This document shows, piece by piece, positions 25,144 to 33,103 of a DNA stretch of 58,103 nucleotides (the first letter of the stretch is position 1; every line of letters begins with the position of its first letter). Below the pieces are notes generated by a model. That model made no database searches, had not been told where the DNA came from, and saw only the letters and a list, made by a program, of their open reading frames with translations. The DNA lies in the NCBI GenBank assembly GCA_002305965.1, contig DBRM01000029.1, forward strand, positions 1 to 58,103, read 5' to 3'. Source of the stretch: Syntrophomonas sp. UBA1368. GTDB lineage: Bacteria; Bacillota; Syntrophomonadia; Syntrophomonadales; Syntrophomonadaceae. The position numbers and the translations under genes were made by a program.

Positions 25144-26922
25144 ATGTCGAATCAATCCAACATTGATAAAGCTGATGCCGTAGGTAATTACCTCAGCCTC
25201 TATTTCGGACAGAATCAGGGCGTTCGATTGGGAGAAAGCACGGTAGTAAGCCGTAAAGCCCATGCCCGTATGCCGGAAAAAAGGCTGAAAGGGCAGATCA
25301 AGATCTTGCTCAACTGTGACGCCGGCAAAACTTTTCTGGACTTTGTCGATGCCGATCAGGTGGTTCATATTGATGTGTACCATAAAGAGGGAGAAGTTGA
25401 CCCGACTGAGGTAGCCCGGATCATCTTTCAGGCCATTGATGAAAATTTTTTGGAAAAAAACCCGCAGTTAAAATATAATGACGACGAACGCTTCCGCATG
25501 GTAACTGAATATGCCAACAAGATATTCATTACCACCAGTATGGGTGGAGGTGTTTTATATGACCTCTGCCAAAATATTGTCAAACCTTATGTTGAAGGGG
25601 AAGAAGGCCGGGATCATGTTCATATTTTAGCGCGGCTTAACCGTGAAGAATATTATATGGTATATATTATTGCTGAAGCCGTCGAAGAGTTGATTATCGC
25701 TTCCGATATCAAATTGGCCAAAGTTCGTAATATCAATCATGGAAACCAAAAACAAAAACAAGAGGATTTTTCCGGTTATATTAAAATCCCCTGGAAGAAA
25801 ATAAAAGGCCAGACGGCTATGGCGCTGCCGGATAAAGAAAACGTCAATCAGCTGATCATAAAAATGGCAGAAAAGTTTGGCGGGGTAGAAGAAATTCAGG
25901 AATTTATGGAAAGCTATTCGACGAATATCTTCAAACGCAAAGGGATTGAGCAGCAGAAGAAAAAATGGGGCGATGTTGAAGAATTTGTTCAACAGCTTGA
26001 AGACCTGGAGGTCATTAAAAACACCCCATTTGGGAAAGTACTTACCAAGAATGGGATAAAACTTAAAGATTTTGTGGTCAATCATAAATGCGAACTGGAA
26101 ACAGAAATACGGAAAAATATACGAAAAATACCGGCCAAGGGCAGCAGCAGATTTAAAAAACTGGGGGAAGTGAACCAAAATACCTCCCATATTGAGTTTA
26201 CCAACCGTAATAAAACAATAAATAATCCTTATAAAAATTGGTCTGGTGATTTAGCTGTACCCGAGTCCATCGTCCAGGCAAAAAAGAACAGCATGATGCG
26301 CGGGGACGAACGGTTAACCATAAAAAAAGAAGATCTGCATTTTTACAGCAAAAAGCAATACATTCCGATCGATGTATGTTTGCTAATAGATGCCAGCGGC
26401 AGTATGGCTGGTGACAAAAGACAGGCAGCCTGCTATTTGGCTGAGCACTTGTTATTGACTGGTAAAGAAAAGGTTGCTGTGGTAACTTTCCAGGAAAGAA
26501 ACAGCCAGGTGGTGGTTCCATTTACCCGTAATCAAAGGGTATTGAGCAAAGGACTTGCTACCATAAGCCCGGCAGGACTTACCCCTTTGGCTGACGGTAT
26601 CATGACGGCAGTGAACCTGATCAAAGAAAACCGGGTGAGAAATCCGTTACTGGTGTTGATAACTGACGGAATACCTAATTCAGCTTTATGGACGCTGGAT
26701 CCCAAAGCAGATGCGTTGGAAGCAGCAGCTCATATACCGGAAAACAAAATCAGACTTATTTGTATCGGTGTTGAATCGAACAGCTTATTCCTTGAAAAAC
26801 TGGCTAATCGGGCGAATGGGTCCTTATATCTGGTGGATGATTTAAATCGTGATAACCTGATAAATATTGTCCGCCATGAGAAGAAAAATATGATGGATAC
26901 CCATTCCAAGTACAAAGTTTGA
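25144..26922 (+). CDS. VWA-domain protein, partner of the AAA+ ATPase (BchD/CoxE-like)
   Basis: 592 residues. The C-terminal quarter (about 408-590) is a von Willebrand A domain with the metal-ion site DASGS (Asp416, Ser418, Ser420), the later Thr in GLTPLADG and Asp in LITDGIPN. The long N-terminal part (about 1-390) is charged and not recognised; it has no ATP-binding motif, unlike BchD whose N-terminus is an inactive AAA domain. GGGGGCC precedes the ATG. With the preceding gene it forms a two-gene MoxR-VWA type operon that ends at a terminator. A chaperone or metal-insertion role is inference from the family. Confidence 0.82.
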   Translation: MSNQSNIDKADAVGNYLSLYFGQNQGVRLGESTVVSRKAHARMPEKRLKGQIKILLNCDAGKTFLDFVDADQVVHIDVYHKEGEVDPTEVARIIFQAIDENFLEKNPQLKYNDDERFRMVTEYANKIFITTSMGGGVLYDLCQNIVKPYVEGEEGRDHVHILARLNREEYYMVYIIAEAVEELIIASDIKLAKVRNINHGNQKQKQEDFSGYIKIPWKKIKGQTAMALPDKENVNQLIIKMAEKFGGVEEIQEFMESYSTNIFKRKGIEQQKKKWGDVEEFVQQLEDLEVIKNTPFGKVLTKNGIKLKDFVVNHKCELETEIRKNIRKIPAKGSSRFKKLGEVNQNTSHIEFTNRNKTINNPYKNWSGDLAVPESIVQAKKNSMMRGDERLTIKKEDLHFYSKKQYIPIDVCLLIDASGSMAGDKRQAACYLAEHLLLTGKEKVAVVTFQERNSQVVVPFTRNQRVLSKGLATISPAGLTPLADGIMTAVNLIKENRVRNPLLVLITDGIPNSALWTLDPKADALEAAAHIPENKIRLICIGVESNSLFLEKLANRANGSLYLVDDLNRDNLINIVRHEKKNMMDTHSKYKV

Positions 26923-26986
26923 CCGTGTTTGATAACCAGCAAAAGAAATTGGTATCCGTATCAATTTTTTATTAACTCCTCCTTCT

Positions 26987-27020
26987 GGGGGTACCTTACC
27001 GGGTACCCTCCTTTTTTTTT
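26987..27020 (+). terminator. Terminator after the ATPase-VWA operon
   Basis: GGGTACC (26989-26995) pairs with GGTACCC (27002-27008), followed by TCC and nine T. Confidence 0.88.
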
Positions 27021-27082
27021 CGTAAGGTTATATTTTCCTTCCTTCATTCGTATCTTTTAATAGTAAAAGGAGGAGGAGTATT

Positions 27083-27676
27083 ATGCATGGAGCATTAAGA
27101 CAAATTGCCGGTATATTGATTATTGTTTTATGTCTGATGAATACAGGCTGTTCTGAAATTTCCAAAAACGAAAACTTTAAAAACTGGCAGAACTTGATCA
27201 AACTCTTGCCGGAAGACCAGAAGACCGAAGTACCGCCCAAGGTAGAAGACCAGACCGGGGACATAATCCTGGGTGAAAGTGTAGATGTTGAGTTGTATTT
27301 TGTGACTGCAGACGGTGCGAGTCTGGAAGCAGAAAAGCGAACCATCCCAAAAACGGAAGGTATTGCACGCAAAACATTGGAAGAATTGCTTTCAGGACCG
27401 GGCAACAAATCTTTAAGCAGTCCCTTACCCGCCGGGACTGAACTTCTGGATATAAATATCAAACCGGAAGGTTTATGTATTGTAGATCTAAGCTCTGAAG
27501 CAGCCTTGGTGGAAAACGAAAACCAGGAACAATTGATGGTCTACGCCATTGCCAATACCGTAGGTCAATTTCCCACGGTCAAAAAAGTAACTTTTATGAT
27601 AAATGGAGAAAAGACTACTCAACTGGGGGGGTATTTGGACTTATCCAGCCCCATTGAACCGGATTACAGCATCTGA
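27083..27676 (+). CDS. GerMN-domain lipoprotein
   Basis: 197 residues. A hydrophobic signal (about 8-22) ends in a lipobox-like LMNTGC (Cys23). The mature part holds one GerMN domain (about 70-185): VELYFVTADGASLEAEKRTI, a helix with LEELLSGPG, and LCIVDLSSEA. Bacillus GerM has two such domains and acts in sporulation and germination; here there is one. AAGGAGGAGGAG precedes the ATG by seven bases. It is a single gene between two terminators. Confidence 0.85.
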   Translation: MHGALRQIAGILIIVLCLMNTGCSEISKNENFKNWQNLIKLLPEDQKTEVPPKVEDQTGDIILGESVDVELYFVTADGASLEAEKRTIPKTEGIARKTLEELLSGPGNKSLSSPLPAGTELLDINIKPEGLCIVDLSSEAALVENENQEQLMVYAIANTVGQFPTVKKVTFMINGEKTTQLGGYLDLSSPIEPDYSI

Positions 27677-27700
27677 TATTCGATCGATTGCTGATCACCA

Positions 27701-27743
27701 AAGGAGCAGTTGCAGTTTTAAGACTCAGACTGGCTCCTTTTTT
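27701..27743 (+). terminator. Terminator after the GerMN lipoprotein gene
   Basis: GGAGC-AGT pairs with ACTGGCTCC (stem closing at 27703 and 27737, one bulge), followed by TTTTTT. Confidence 0.75.
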
Positions 27744-27850
27744 CTTGTCAGCTGATGGTTACAGTTTTACTGGAATATAGAGTCTAAAAGTGATACATTT
27801 ATGTAATGAATTGCCTCTTATCTCAATCATCTTAAAAATGAGGTGTTATT

Positions 27851-28654
27851 TTGCCGAAAACGGATCCAATTGGTATATTTGATTCTGGCGTAGGAGGCTT
27901 AACAGTTGTTAAGTCTTTATTAGATAAAATGCCGCAGGAAAGTTTTATTTATTTTGGAGATACTGCCCACGTTCCTTATGGAGAAAAGACCCGGGAACAA
28001 TTACTAACATATGCACAGGATATTATGAAATTTATGATGAAAAAGAATTGCAAAGCCATCGTGGTTGCTTGCGGGACCCATTCCTCCGTAACGCTCCCCC
28101 TTATAAGCAATAACTATACGCTGCCTTTATTGGGAGTGTTGGAAGTAGGTGCCAGACAGGCGATAGCTTCCACCCGAAACGGTAAAATTGGGGTGGCAGC
28201 GACACAGGCCACGGTTGATAGCCGGGCCTTTACCAAAAGCATTGTCAGTCTTAATAAAAATGTTGAAGTAATGGAGGTCGCCTGCCCCAGGCTAGTACCC
28301 CTGGTGGAGGCGGGCAAGCTGACAGGACCGGAAGCTGAGGCAGCGATAAAGTCTTATTTTGATCCACTCTTAGACTGGCAGGCTGACACAGTCATTTTGG
28401 GCTGTACACATTATCCTTTCCTGGTTCCGTCTATAAAAAAATATACGGAGGATTCCCTGGTATTAATTGATACAGCTGGAGAAACAGTGGATGAATTAAA
28501 AGCGCTTTTGGAATCACATGAATTGCTCAATGACAGCGACTCAGAACCGGTGAGACAATTTTTTGTCAGCGGAGAAGATCTTTCCTTTTATAATGTAGGG
28601 AAATTATTGATCGGTGATGTGATAAAACACGTCGATAAAGTTAAGCTGAGCTAG
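27851..28654 (+). CDS. murI: Glutamate racemase
   Basis: 267 residues, the normal length. It interconverts L- and D-glutamate for peptidoglycan. Motifs: IGIFDSGVGGLTVVKSL (Asp11, Ser12), YFGDTAHVPYGEKT, the first catalytic cysteine Cys74 in VVACGTHSS, and the second in LGCTHYPFL near 185. In most MurI proteins the first motif reads ACNTAS; here the Asn is Gly while Cys and Thr remain. The start is TTG 27851 with GAGGTG about six bases before; no ATG fits. It is followed closely by the dehydratase-like genes, an operon pairing with no obvious metabolic reason. Confidence 0.9.
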   Translation: MPKTDPIGIFDSGVGGLTVVKSLLDKMPQESFIYFGDTAHVPYGEKTREQLLTYAQDIMKFMMKKNCKAIVVACGTHSSVTLPLISNNYTLPLLGVLEVGARQAIASTRNGKIGVAATQATVDSRAFTKSIVSLNKNVEVMEVACPRLVPLVEAGKLTGPEAEAAIKSYFDPLLDWQADTVILGCTHYPFLVPSIKKYTEDSLVLIDTAGETVDELKALLESHELLNDSDSEPVRQFFVSGEDLSFYNVGKLLIGDVIKHVDKVKLS

Positions 28655-28670
28655 CAGATCGAGGGGGAAA

Positions 28671-29654
28671 ATGCAAAAGATCGCCTTTACTACTTCTATT
28701 CCGGTTGAAATTCTACTGGCAGCTAATAAAGTGCCGGTGGATCTGAATAATATTTTTATTGCCGACCAACAAGCTGCCGCAATGGTAGAGAAGGCAGAAG
28801 AGGCTGGTTATCCTCGGAATACCTGCGGCTGGATCAAGGGTTTATACTCTGTTGCTTTAGAAAGTCAGCCGGAAGCAGTGATTGCGGTAATGCAGGGGGA
28901 CTGCAGCAACACCCAGGCTTTGATGGAGACTTTGCAGCTCAAAGGTATCAAGACCATTCCTTTTGCCTTTCCCTTTGAACGGGATAGAGAAGGTGTGCAG
29001 CTGCAAATCAAAAAACTGATGCATTATTTTGCGGTTGATATCGAACAAGTACATTCGATAAAACAGAGTCTGGAGGAGGTCCGCAATTTACTGCGGCAGA
29101 TCGATACAATGACCTGGCAGGATAATTTGGTTTCCGGCGGGGAAAATCATTATTACCTGGTATCTTCCAGTGATTTCAACAGTGACCCTCTGCAATTCAA
29201 AAAAGATTTGTATGATTTTATTGCCGGGGCAAAAAAGCGCCAACCTTTTAAGGATGAAGTACGGCTGGCTTATATAGGAGTACCGCCTATTTTTACTGAT
29301 CTATATGCAGTAACTGAATCCATGGGGGCCCGAATCGTTTTTAATGAAGTACAAAGGCAATTTTCAATGCCTTATGTAACCGCAGATATTTACCAGCAAT
29401 ATCTTATGTATACTTATCCGTACGGTGCGTTCGCCCGCCTGGAGGACATAGAGGAGCAAATCAGGCTGCGCAGGGTCGACGGAGTGATTCATTACACCCA
29501 GACCTTTTGTTACCGGCAAATCGAAGACATGATTTTCCGGGAAAAAATAGACCTGCCTTTTTTAACGCTGGAAGGCGAAGGCCCCGGGAAACTGGACGGA
29601 CGCAGCCGCATGAGGATGGAAGCATTCATCAATATGCTTAAAAATATAAAGTGA
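28671..29654 (+). CDS. 2-hydroxyacyl-CoA dehydratase / benzoyl-CoA reductase-like subunit (HgdB family), unpaired
   Basis: 327 residues of the HgdB/BcrB/BcrC family (COG1775). Exactly three cysteines occur in the whole protein, Cys52 (NTCGW), Cys78 (GDCSNT) and Cys280 (TFCYRQ), which matches the three protein ligands of the [4Fe-4S] cluster in these subunits. The partner subunit always found with true dehydratases is not in the window, but the ATP-driven activase follows after seven bases. A homodimer acting as an ATP-dependent reductase, in the manner of the double-cubane-cluster proteins, is one possibility; those carry more cysteines. The substrate is unknown. It is not a normal HgdB, which is somewhat longer and dimerises with HgdA. 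Confidence 0.8.
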   Translation: MQKIAFTTSIPVEILLAANKVPVDLNNIFIADQQAAAMVEKAEEAGYPRNTCGWIKGLYSVALESQPEAVIAVMQGDCSNTQALMETLQLKGIKTIPFAFPFERDREGVQLQIKKLMHYFAVDIEQVHSIKQSLEEVRNLLRQIDTMTWQDNLVSGGENHYYLVSSSDFNSDPLQFKKDLYDFIAGAKKRQPFKDEVRLAYIGVPPIFTDLYAVTESMGARIVFNEVQRQFSMPYVTADIYQQYLMYTYPYGAFARLEDIEEQIRLRRVDGVIHYTQTFCYRQIEDMIFREKIDLPFLTLEGEGPGKLDGRSRMRMEAFINMLKNIK

Positions 29655-29661
29655 GGGAATA

Positions 29662-30411
29662 ATGATAGGAATAGACTTGGGATCCCGGCATATTAAAATT
29701 GTCCAAATGCAAAAGGGGAATGTCATAAAAAAAGCGCTTTATGATACCATTCAATTTTATCGCCGCTATGGAATAGCCAGGCAGCAAAGGCTGGATATCG
29801 ATTGGGAAGAGATAGGCTTTCCTCCGGATCAATTGACAGCTACCGGTTACGGCAAGATCACAGTAAAAATTGAAGGAGCCGTGCATATTCCGGAGATCCA
29901 GGCTCATACTGCCGGGGCAGTATTTCAAAGTGGACTATATAATTTTACACTGCTTGATATTGGCGGTCAGGACACAAAAATCATTAAGGTGCGGGGAGGC
30001 CGGGTAGCAGATTTTTTGACCAATGACCGCTGTGCAGCCAGCTCAGGTCGTTATATGGAAAACATGGCAGATGTTTTGGGGATTTCTTTAACAGAATTAA
30101 GCTTACACAGTGAAGATCCGGTCAACCTCAGCTCTACCTGTGCGATTTTCGGTGAAACGGAGATCATATCCAAAATTGTGGAAGGAAAGTCGATCAGTCA
30201 ATTGGCTGCCGGGGTAAATTATACATTGTATCGGCGTTTTGCTCCGCAGTTGAAACACCTGGCAAGCGATAAACTGGTTTTAAGCGGCGGCGGAGCATTT
30301 AATACAGCTTTAATGAAGATCATTGCACAGCAAACCGGGTTTGATACGATTCGGGTGGATGATTATCAGTTCAATGGTGCGATCGGTTGCTGTGTTTATG
30401 GAGGTAATTAG
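29662..30411 (+). CDS. ATP-dependent acyl-CoA dehydratase activase-like protein (HgdC family)
   Basis: 249 residues, ASKHA fold. Nucleotide-binding segments are MIGIDLGSRHIKIVQ at the start, LLDIGGQDTKIIKV, and LSGGGAF near the end. The two cysteines that hold the bridging [4Fe-4S] cluster of the dimer are kept: Cys124 in NDRCAASSGR (usually NDKCAAGTGR) and Cys160 in SSTCAIFGE. It uses ATP to push an electron into the dehydratase-like protein of the preceding gene. AGTGAGGGAATA precedes the ATG. The paired genes form a self-contained two-component low-potential electron system. Confidence 0.9.
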   Translation: MIGIDLGSRHIKIVQMQKGNVIKKALYDTIQFYRRYGIARQQRLDIDWEEIGFPPDQLTATGYGKITVKIEGAVHIPEIQAHTAGAVFQSGLYNFTLLDIGGQDTKIIKVRGGRVADFLTNDRCAASSGRYMENMADVLGISLTELSLHSEDPVNLSSTCAIFGETEIISKIVEGKSISQLAAGVNYTLYRRFAPQLKHLASDKLVLSGGGAFNTALMKIIAQQTGFDTIRVDDYQFNGAIGCCVYGGN

Positions 30412-30414
30412 CGG

Positions 30415-31155
30415 ATGGAACTTATCACCGTTGGCAGTTGGGCTCCATACCCCCGTAATAATGAAGCTTGCTGCGGGTATATCCTGCAGGAAGGGATGAC
30501 CACTATTTTGCTGGATTGCGGGCATGCAGTTTTTTCAAATCTGGGGAATTATATAAATTGTCTGCAGTTGGATGCAGTGTTTATCAGTCATTTTCATCCT
30601 GACCATTGTGCGGATTTACATGCCTTGAGACATTTTATGCGGGGAGCTTTTATCAGCGGGCAAAGGAGTCAGCCCTTAAAGGTGTTTCTCCCGGATGATT
30701 TTGAAGGAGACCTTACTTACTGGCAGCAGATCAAAGAACTGGATATAGTGATCGTTCAGGATGGCTGGTCATTTAGATTGGCGGAGCTTGAGCTAAAATT
30801 TTATCGAATGCGCCATAGTATATTGACTTACGGGGTGAAAATTCAGTCGGATCAAGCCAGTTTTTTCTATACAGCTGATACCAGGGTGGAAGAAAGCCTC
30901 ATAGAAGCTTCCCGGGGAGTTGACTTGCTGCTGGCGGAGACCACTTTTCGCAGCTATGAGAAAGACCTGGCTGCAGCCGCAGGACATATGACCACCGCTG
31001 ATGCTGCTTATTGGGCAAAACAAGCCGGGGCCAAGAAACTTTTAGCTACCCACTTCTGGCCGGGTTTTGACCTGCAGGAATTACGGAACGATCTGGCCGG
31101 CTTCTATCCCGGCCAGTTTGATTTAGCCACAGCAGGAATCAGAGTGCAGATATAA
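30415..31155 (+). CDS. Metallo-beta-lactamase-fold hydrolase
   Basis: 246 residues. It has the metal motif FISHFHPDHCADLHAL (HxHxDH with a third His), a later Asp in FFYTADTRV and His in LLATHFWPG. The layout resembles RNase-Z-like and phosphonate-metabolism MBL enzymes; no exosite of true RNase Z is seen. It starts 3 bases after the activase stop, so it belongs to the same operon, and is followed by about 110 bases before rph. The substrate is unknown. Confidence 0.8.
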   Translation: MELITVGSWAPYPRNNEACCGYILQEGMTTILLDCGHAVFSNLGNYINCLQLDAVFISHFHPDHCADLHALRHFMRGAFISGQRSQPLKVFLPDDFEGDLTYWQQIKELDIVIVQDGWSFRLAELELKFYRMRHSILTYGVKIQSDQASFFYTADTRVEESLIEASRGVDLLLAETTFRSYEKDLAAAAGHMTTADAAYWAKQAGAKKLLATHFWPGFDLQELRNDLAGFYPGQFDLATAGIRVQI

Positions 31156-31264
31156 AATTAAAGAAGTTGACGATTAAGAAGTGATTTGGGCTTACCGGTA
31201 TATGGAAATTGGCCAGCCGTAGATCATAGGGGAAATATTTAAACATTACATATGGAGGTATACT

Positions 31265-31996
31265 ATGAACAGACCAAATGAAAGACATTATGACCAGCTA
31301 AGGCCGGTCAGGATCATTCCTGGATATTTAAAGCATCCCGACGGTTCGGTTTTAATTGAAGCAGGTGATACACGGGTTTTATGTTCTGCTATGGTAGAAG
31401 ATAAAGTGCCGCCTTTTCTAAAAGGAACCGGAACCGGCTGGGTAACCGCCGAATACTCCCTTTTGCCCTCATCAACTGAAACCCGTACCCAAAGGGAGGC
31501 AGCGAAAGGAAAAATAAGCGGCCGGACTTCGGAGATACAAAGACTGATCGGACGTTCCTTGAGAGCGGTGGTTGACTTTGAGAAGTTGGGTGAAAGAACC
31601 GTGTGGATTGACTGCGATGTGATCCAGGCCGACGGCGGCACTAGAACAGCATCGGTTACCGGAGCTTTTGTGGCGCTTTATATGGCGCTGAAAAAATTGT
31701 ATGAACAAGGTACCATTGAACAAATCCCCATCATCGATTTTGTAGGGGCTGTAAGTGTGGGCAAGGTAGATGGCATCCTGGTGCTGGATCTGGAATATAG
31801 TGAAGATTCCAGGGCGGATGTAGATATGAATGTGGTGATGACAGGCAGCGGAGAATTTGTTGAAATTCAGGGGACGGCAGAAGGAATTTCTTTTAATAAA
31901 CGAGAACTTGATGAGATGTTAAATTTAGCACAAAAAGGAATTACAGAATTGATTTCATTGCAAAAGGAAATATTGGGAGCCGGATCTGGTGAGTAA
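31265..31996 (+). CDS. rph: Ribonuclease PH
   Basis: 243 residues, typical length. A phosphate-dependent 3'-5' exoribonuclease that trims tRNA ends. Motifs: MNRPNERHYDQLRPV at the start, GWVTAEYSLLPSST, ISGRTSEIQRLIGRSLRAVVD and TVWIDCDVIQADGGTRTASVTGAF. TGGAGG lies before the ATG. rdgB overlaps its end by eight bases, the usual rph-rdgB pairing in Firmicutes. Confidence 0.97.
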   Translation: MNRPNERHYDQLRPVRIIPGYLKHPDGSVLIEAGDTRVLCSAMVEDKVPPFLKGTGTGWVTAEYSLLPSSTETRTQREAAKGKISGRTSEIQRLIGRSLRAVVDFEKLGERTVWIDCDVIQADGGTRTASVTGAFVALYMALKKLYEQGTIEQIPIIDFVGAVSVGKVDGILVLDLEYSEDSRADVDMNVVMTGSGEFVEIQGTAEGISFNKRELDEMLNLAQKGITELISLQKEILGAGSGE

Positions 31997-32594
31997 AATA
32001 CTGCTTTTAGCAACCCGCAATCAGGGCAAGAAGAAAGAGATGCAGCAAATATTAAAAGATCTTCCGGTTGAAATTATTACCCTGGAAGATATTGATGAAC
32101 TGCCGGAAATCATTGAAGATGGTGCCACCTTTGTTGAAAATGCCAGCAAAAAAGCACAGCAAACAGCAGCTTTAAGCGGCTATACCAGCCTGGCTGATGA
32201 TTCGGGATTGGTGGTCGATGCCCTGGATGGCAAACCTGGTATTTATTCTGCCCGCTTTGCCGGGGAAGAGGCTGATGACAATAAGAATAATGAAAAATTG
32301 CTATTTATGTTAAAGAATATAGAAACCGCAAAGCGGACTGCACGTTTTATATGTGCGGTTGCTGTAAGTGACCCGACTGGTCATACCCGGGTAGTTACCG
32401 GTGAATGTGAAGGTAAAATTGCCTGGGAAAAGAAAGGAACGGGAGGATTTGGCTATGATCCGCTTTTTGTTCCTGCAGGCAGGGAGGAGAGTTTCGCTCA
32501 GCTTACCCCCGAAGAAAAGAATTCCATCAGTCATCGGGCCAGGGCCTTAAAAAAAGCCCGGACTATCATTGAGGAATTATTTGAAATGATCTAA
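31989..32594 (+). CDS. rdgB: XTP/dITP pyrophosphatase (RdgB/HAM1)
   Basis: 201 residues. It removes non-canonical purine triphosphates from the nucleotide pool. Motifs: LLATRNQGKKKEM at the start, TSLADDSGLVVDAL, PGIYSARFAG, GTGGFGYDPLFVP and SHRARALKK. The GTG start at 31989 lies inside the end of rph; GGGAGCCGG just before it serves as ribosome site. The phosphodiesterase gene follows after 15 bases. Confidence 0.96.
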   Translation: MSKILLLATRNQGKKKEMQQILKDLPVEIITLEDIDELPEIIEDGATFVENASKKAQQTAALSGYTSLADDSGLVVDALDGKPGIYSARFAGEEADDNKNNEKLLFMLKNIETAKRTARFICAVAVSDPTGHTRVVTGECEGKIAWEKKGTGGFGYDPLFVPAGREESFAQLTPEEKNSISHRARALKKARTIIEELFEMI

Positions 32595-32609
32595 CAGGAG
32601 GATAAGTTT

Positions 32610-33074
32610 CTGCGGATTCTGGTTATAGGTGATACCCACGGACGGATCAGTCCGGTTTTAAATCAAATAAAGCAACTCCAATTTGATTATATGCTCTTTA
32701 CAGGAGATTTTATTGCTGATGCTGATAAAATCGTGAAAAGGATGGGGATTAAATGCGCGGGGGTAAGAGGAAACTGTGATCCAAAAACCGGTTGTGAAGA
32801 ACAAATTGTTGAAATGGACGGTAAAAGGTTTTACTTGATCCATGGACATCAATATGCTGTGAAGAAAGGCTATGATCTATTATGGCAGCGGGGCATTGAT
32901 ATTGGAGCAGATATTGTTGTTTTTGGACATACTCATAAAGCATATTGCGAAAGGATCAAGGGTCTATGGATGATCAATCCGGGAAGTCCTTCCTATCCGC
33001 GGGCTTTTTCATCAACTTATGCCGTGATCACCATCCAGGGAGCAGAAATAGTTCCTGAAATTATTGAATTCTAA
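32610..33074 (+). CDS. YfcE/MJ0936-type metallophosphodiesterase, probable CTG start
   Basis: 154 residues if it starts at CTG 32610. The metallophosphoesterase motifs are complete only with this start: RILVIGDTHGRI (first metal site) lies upstream of the first ATG at 32691, then FTGDFI, GVRGNCD, LIHGHQY and FGHTHKAYCE. Between the preceding rdgB stop (32592) and this motif there is no ATG, GTG or TTG in frame, while AGGAGG (32597-32602) lies eight bases before the CTG. Hydrolyses phosphodiesters in vitro in related proteins. Third gene of the rph-rdgB operon. Confidence 0.85.
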   Translation: MRILVIGDTHGRISPVLNQIKQLQFDYMLFTGDFIADADKIVKRMGIKCAGVRGNCDPKTGCEEQIVEMDGKRFYLIHGHQYAVKKGYDLLWQRGIDIGADIVVFGHTHKAYCERIKGLWMINPGSPSYPRAFSSTYAVITIQGAEIVPEIIEF

Positions 33075-33103
33075 AAAGACTTATTTGGAGGAGGAAATAT
33101 TGA

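Noticed and set aside
33075..33103. Glycine riboswitch before gcvT
   Set aside because: Only 29 bases separate it from the preceding gene and no aptamer-like pairing is present.
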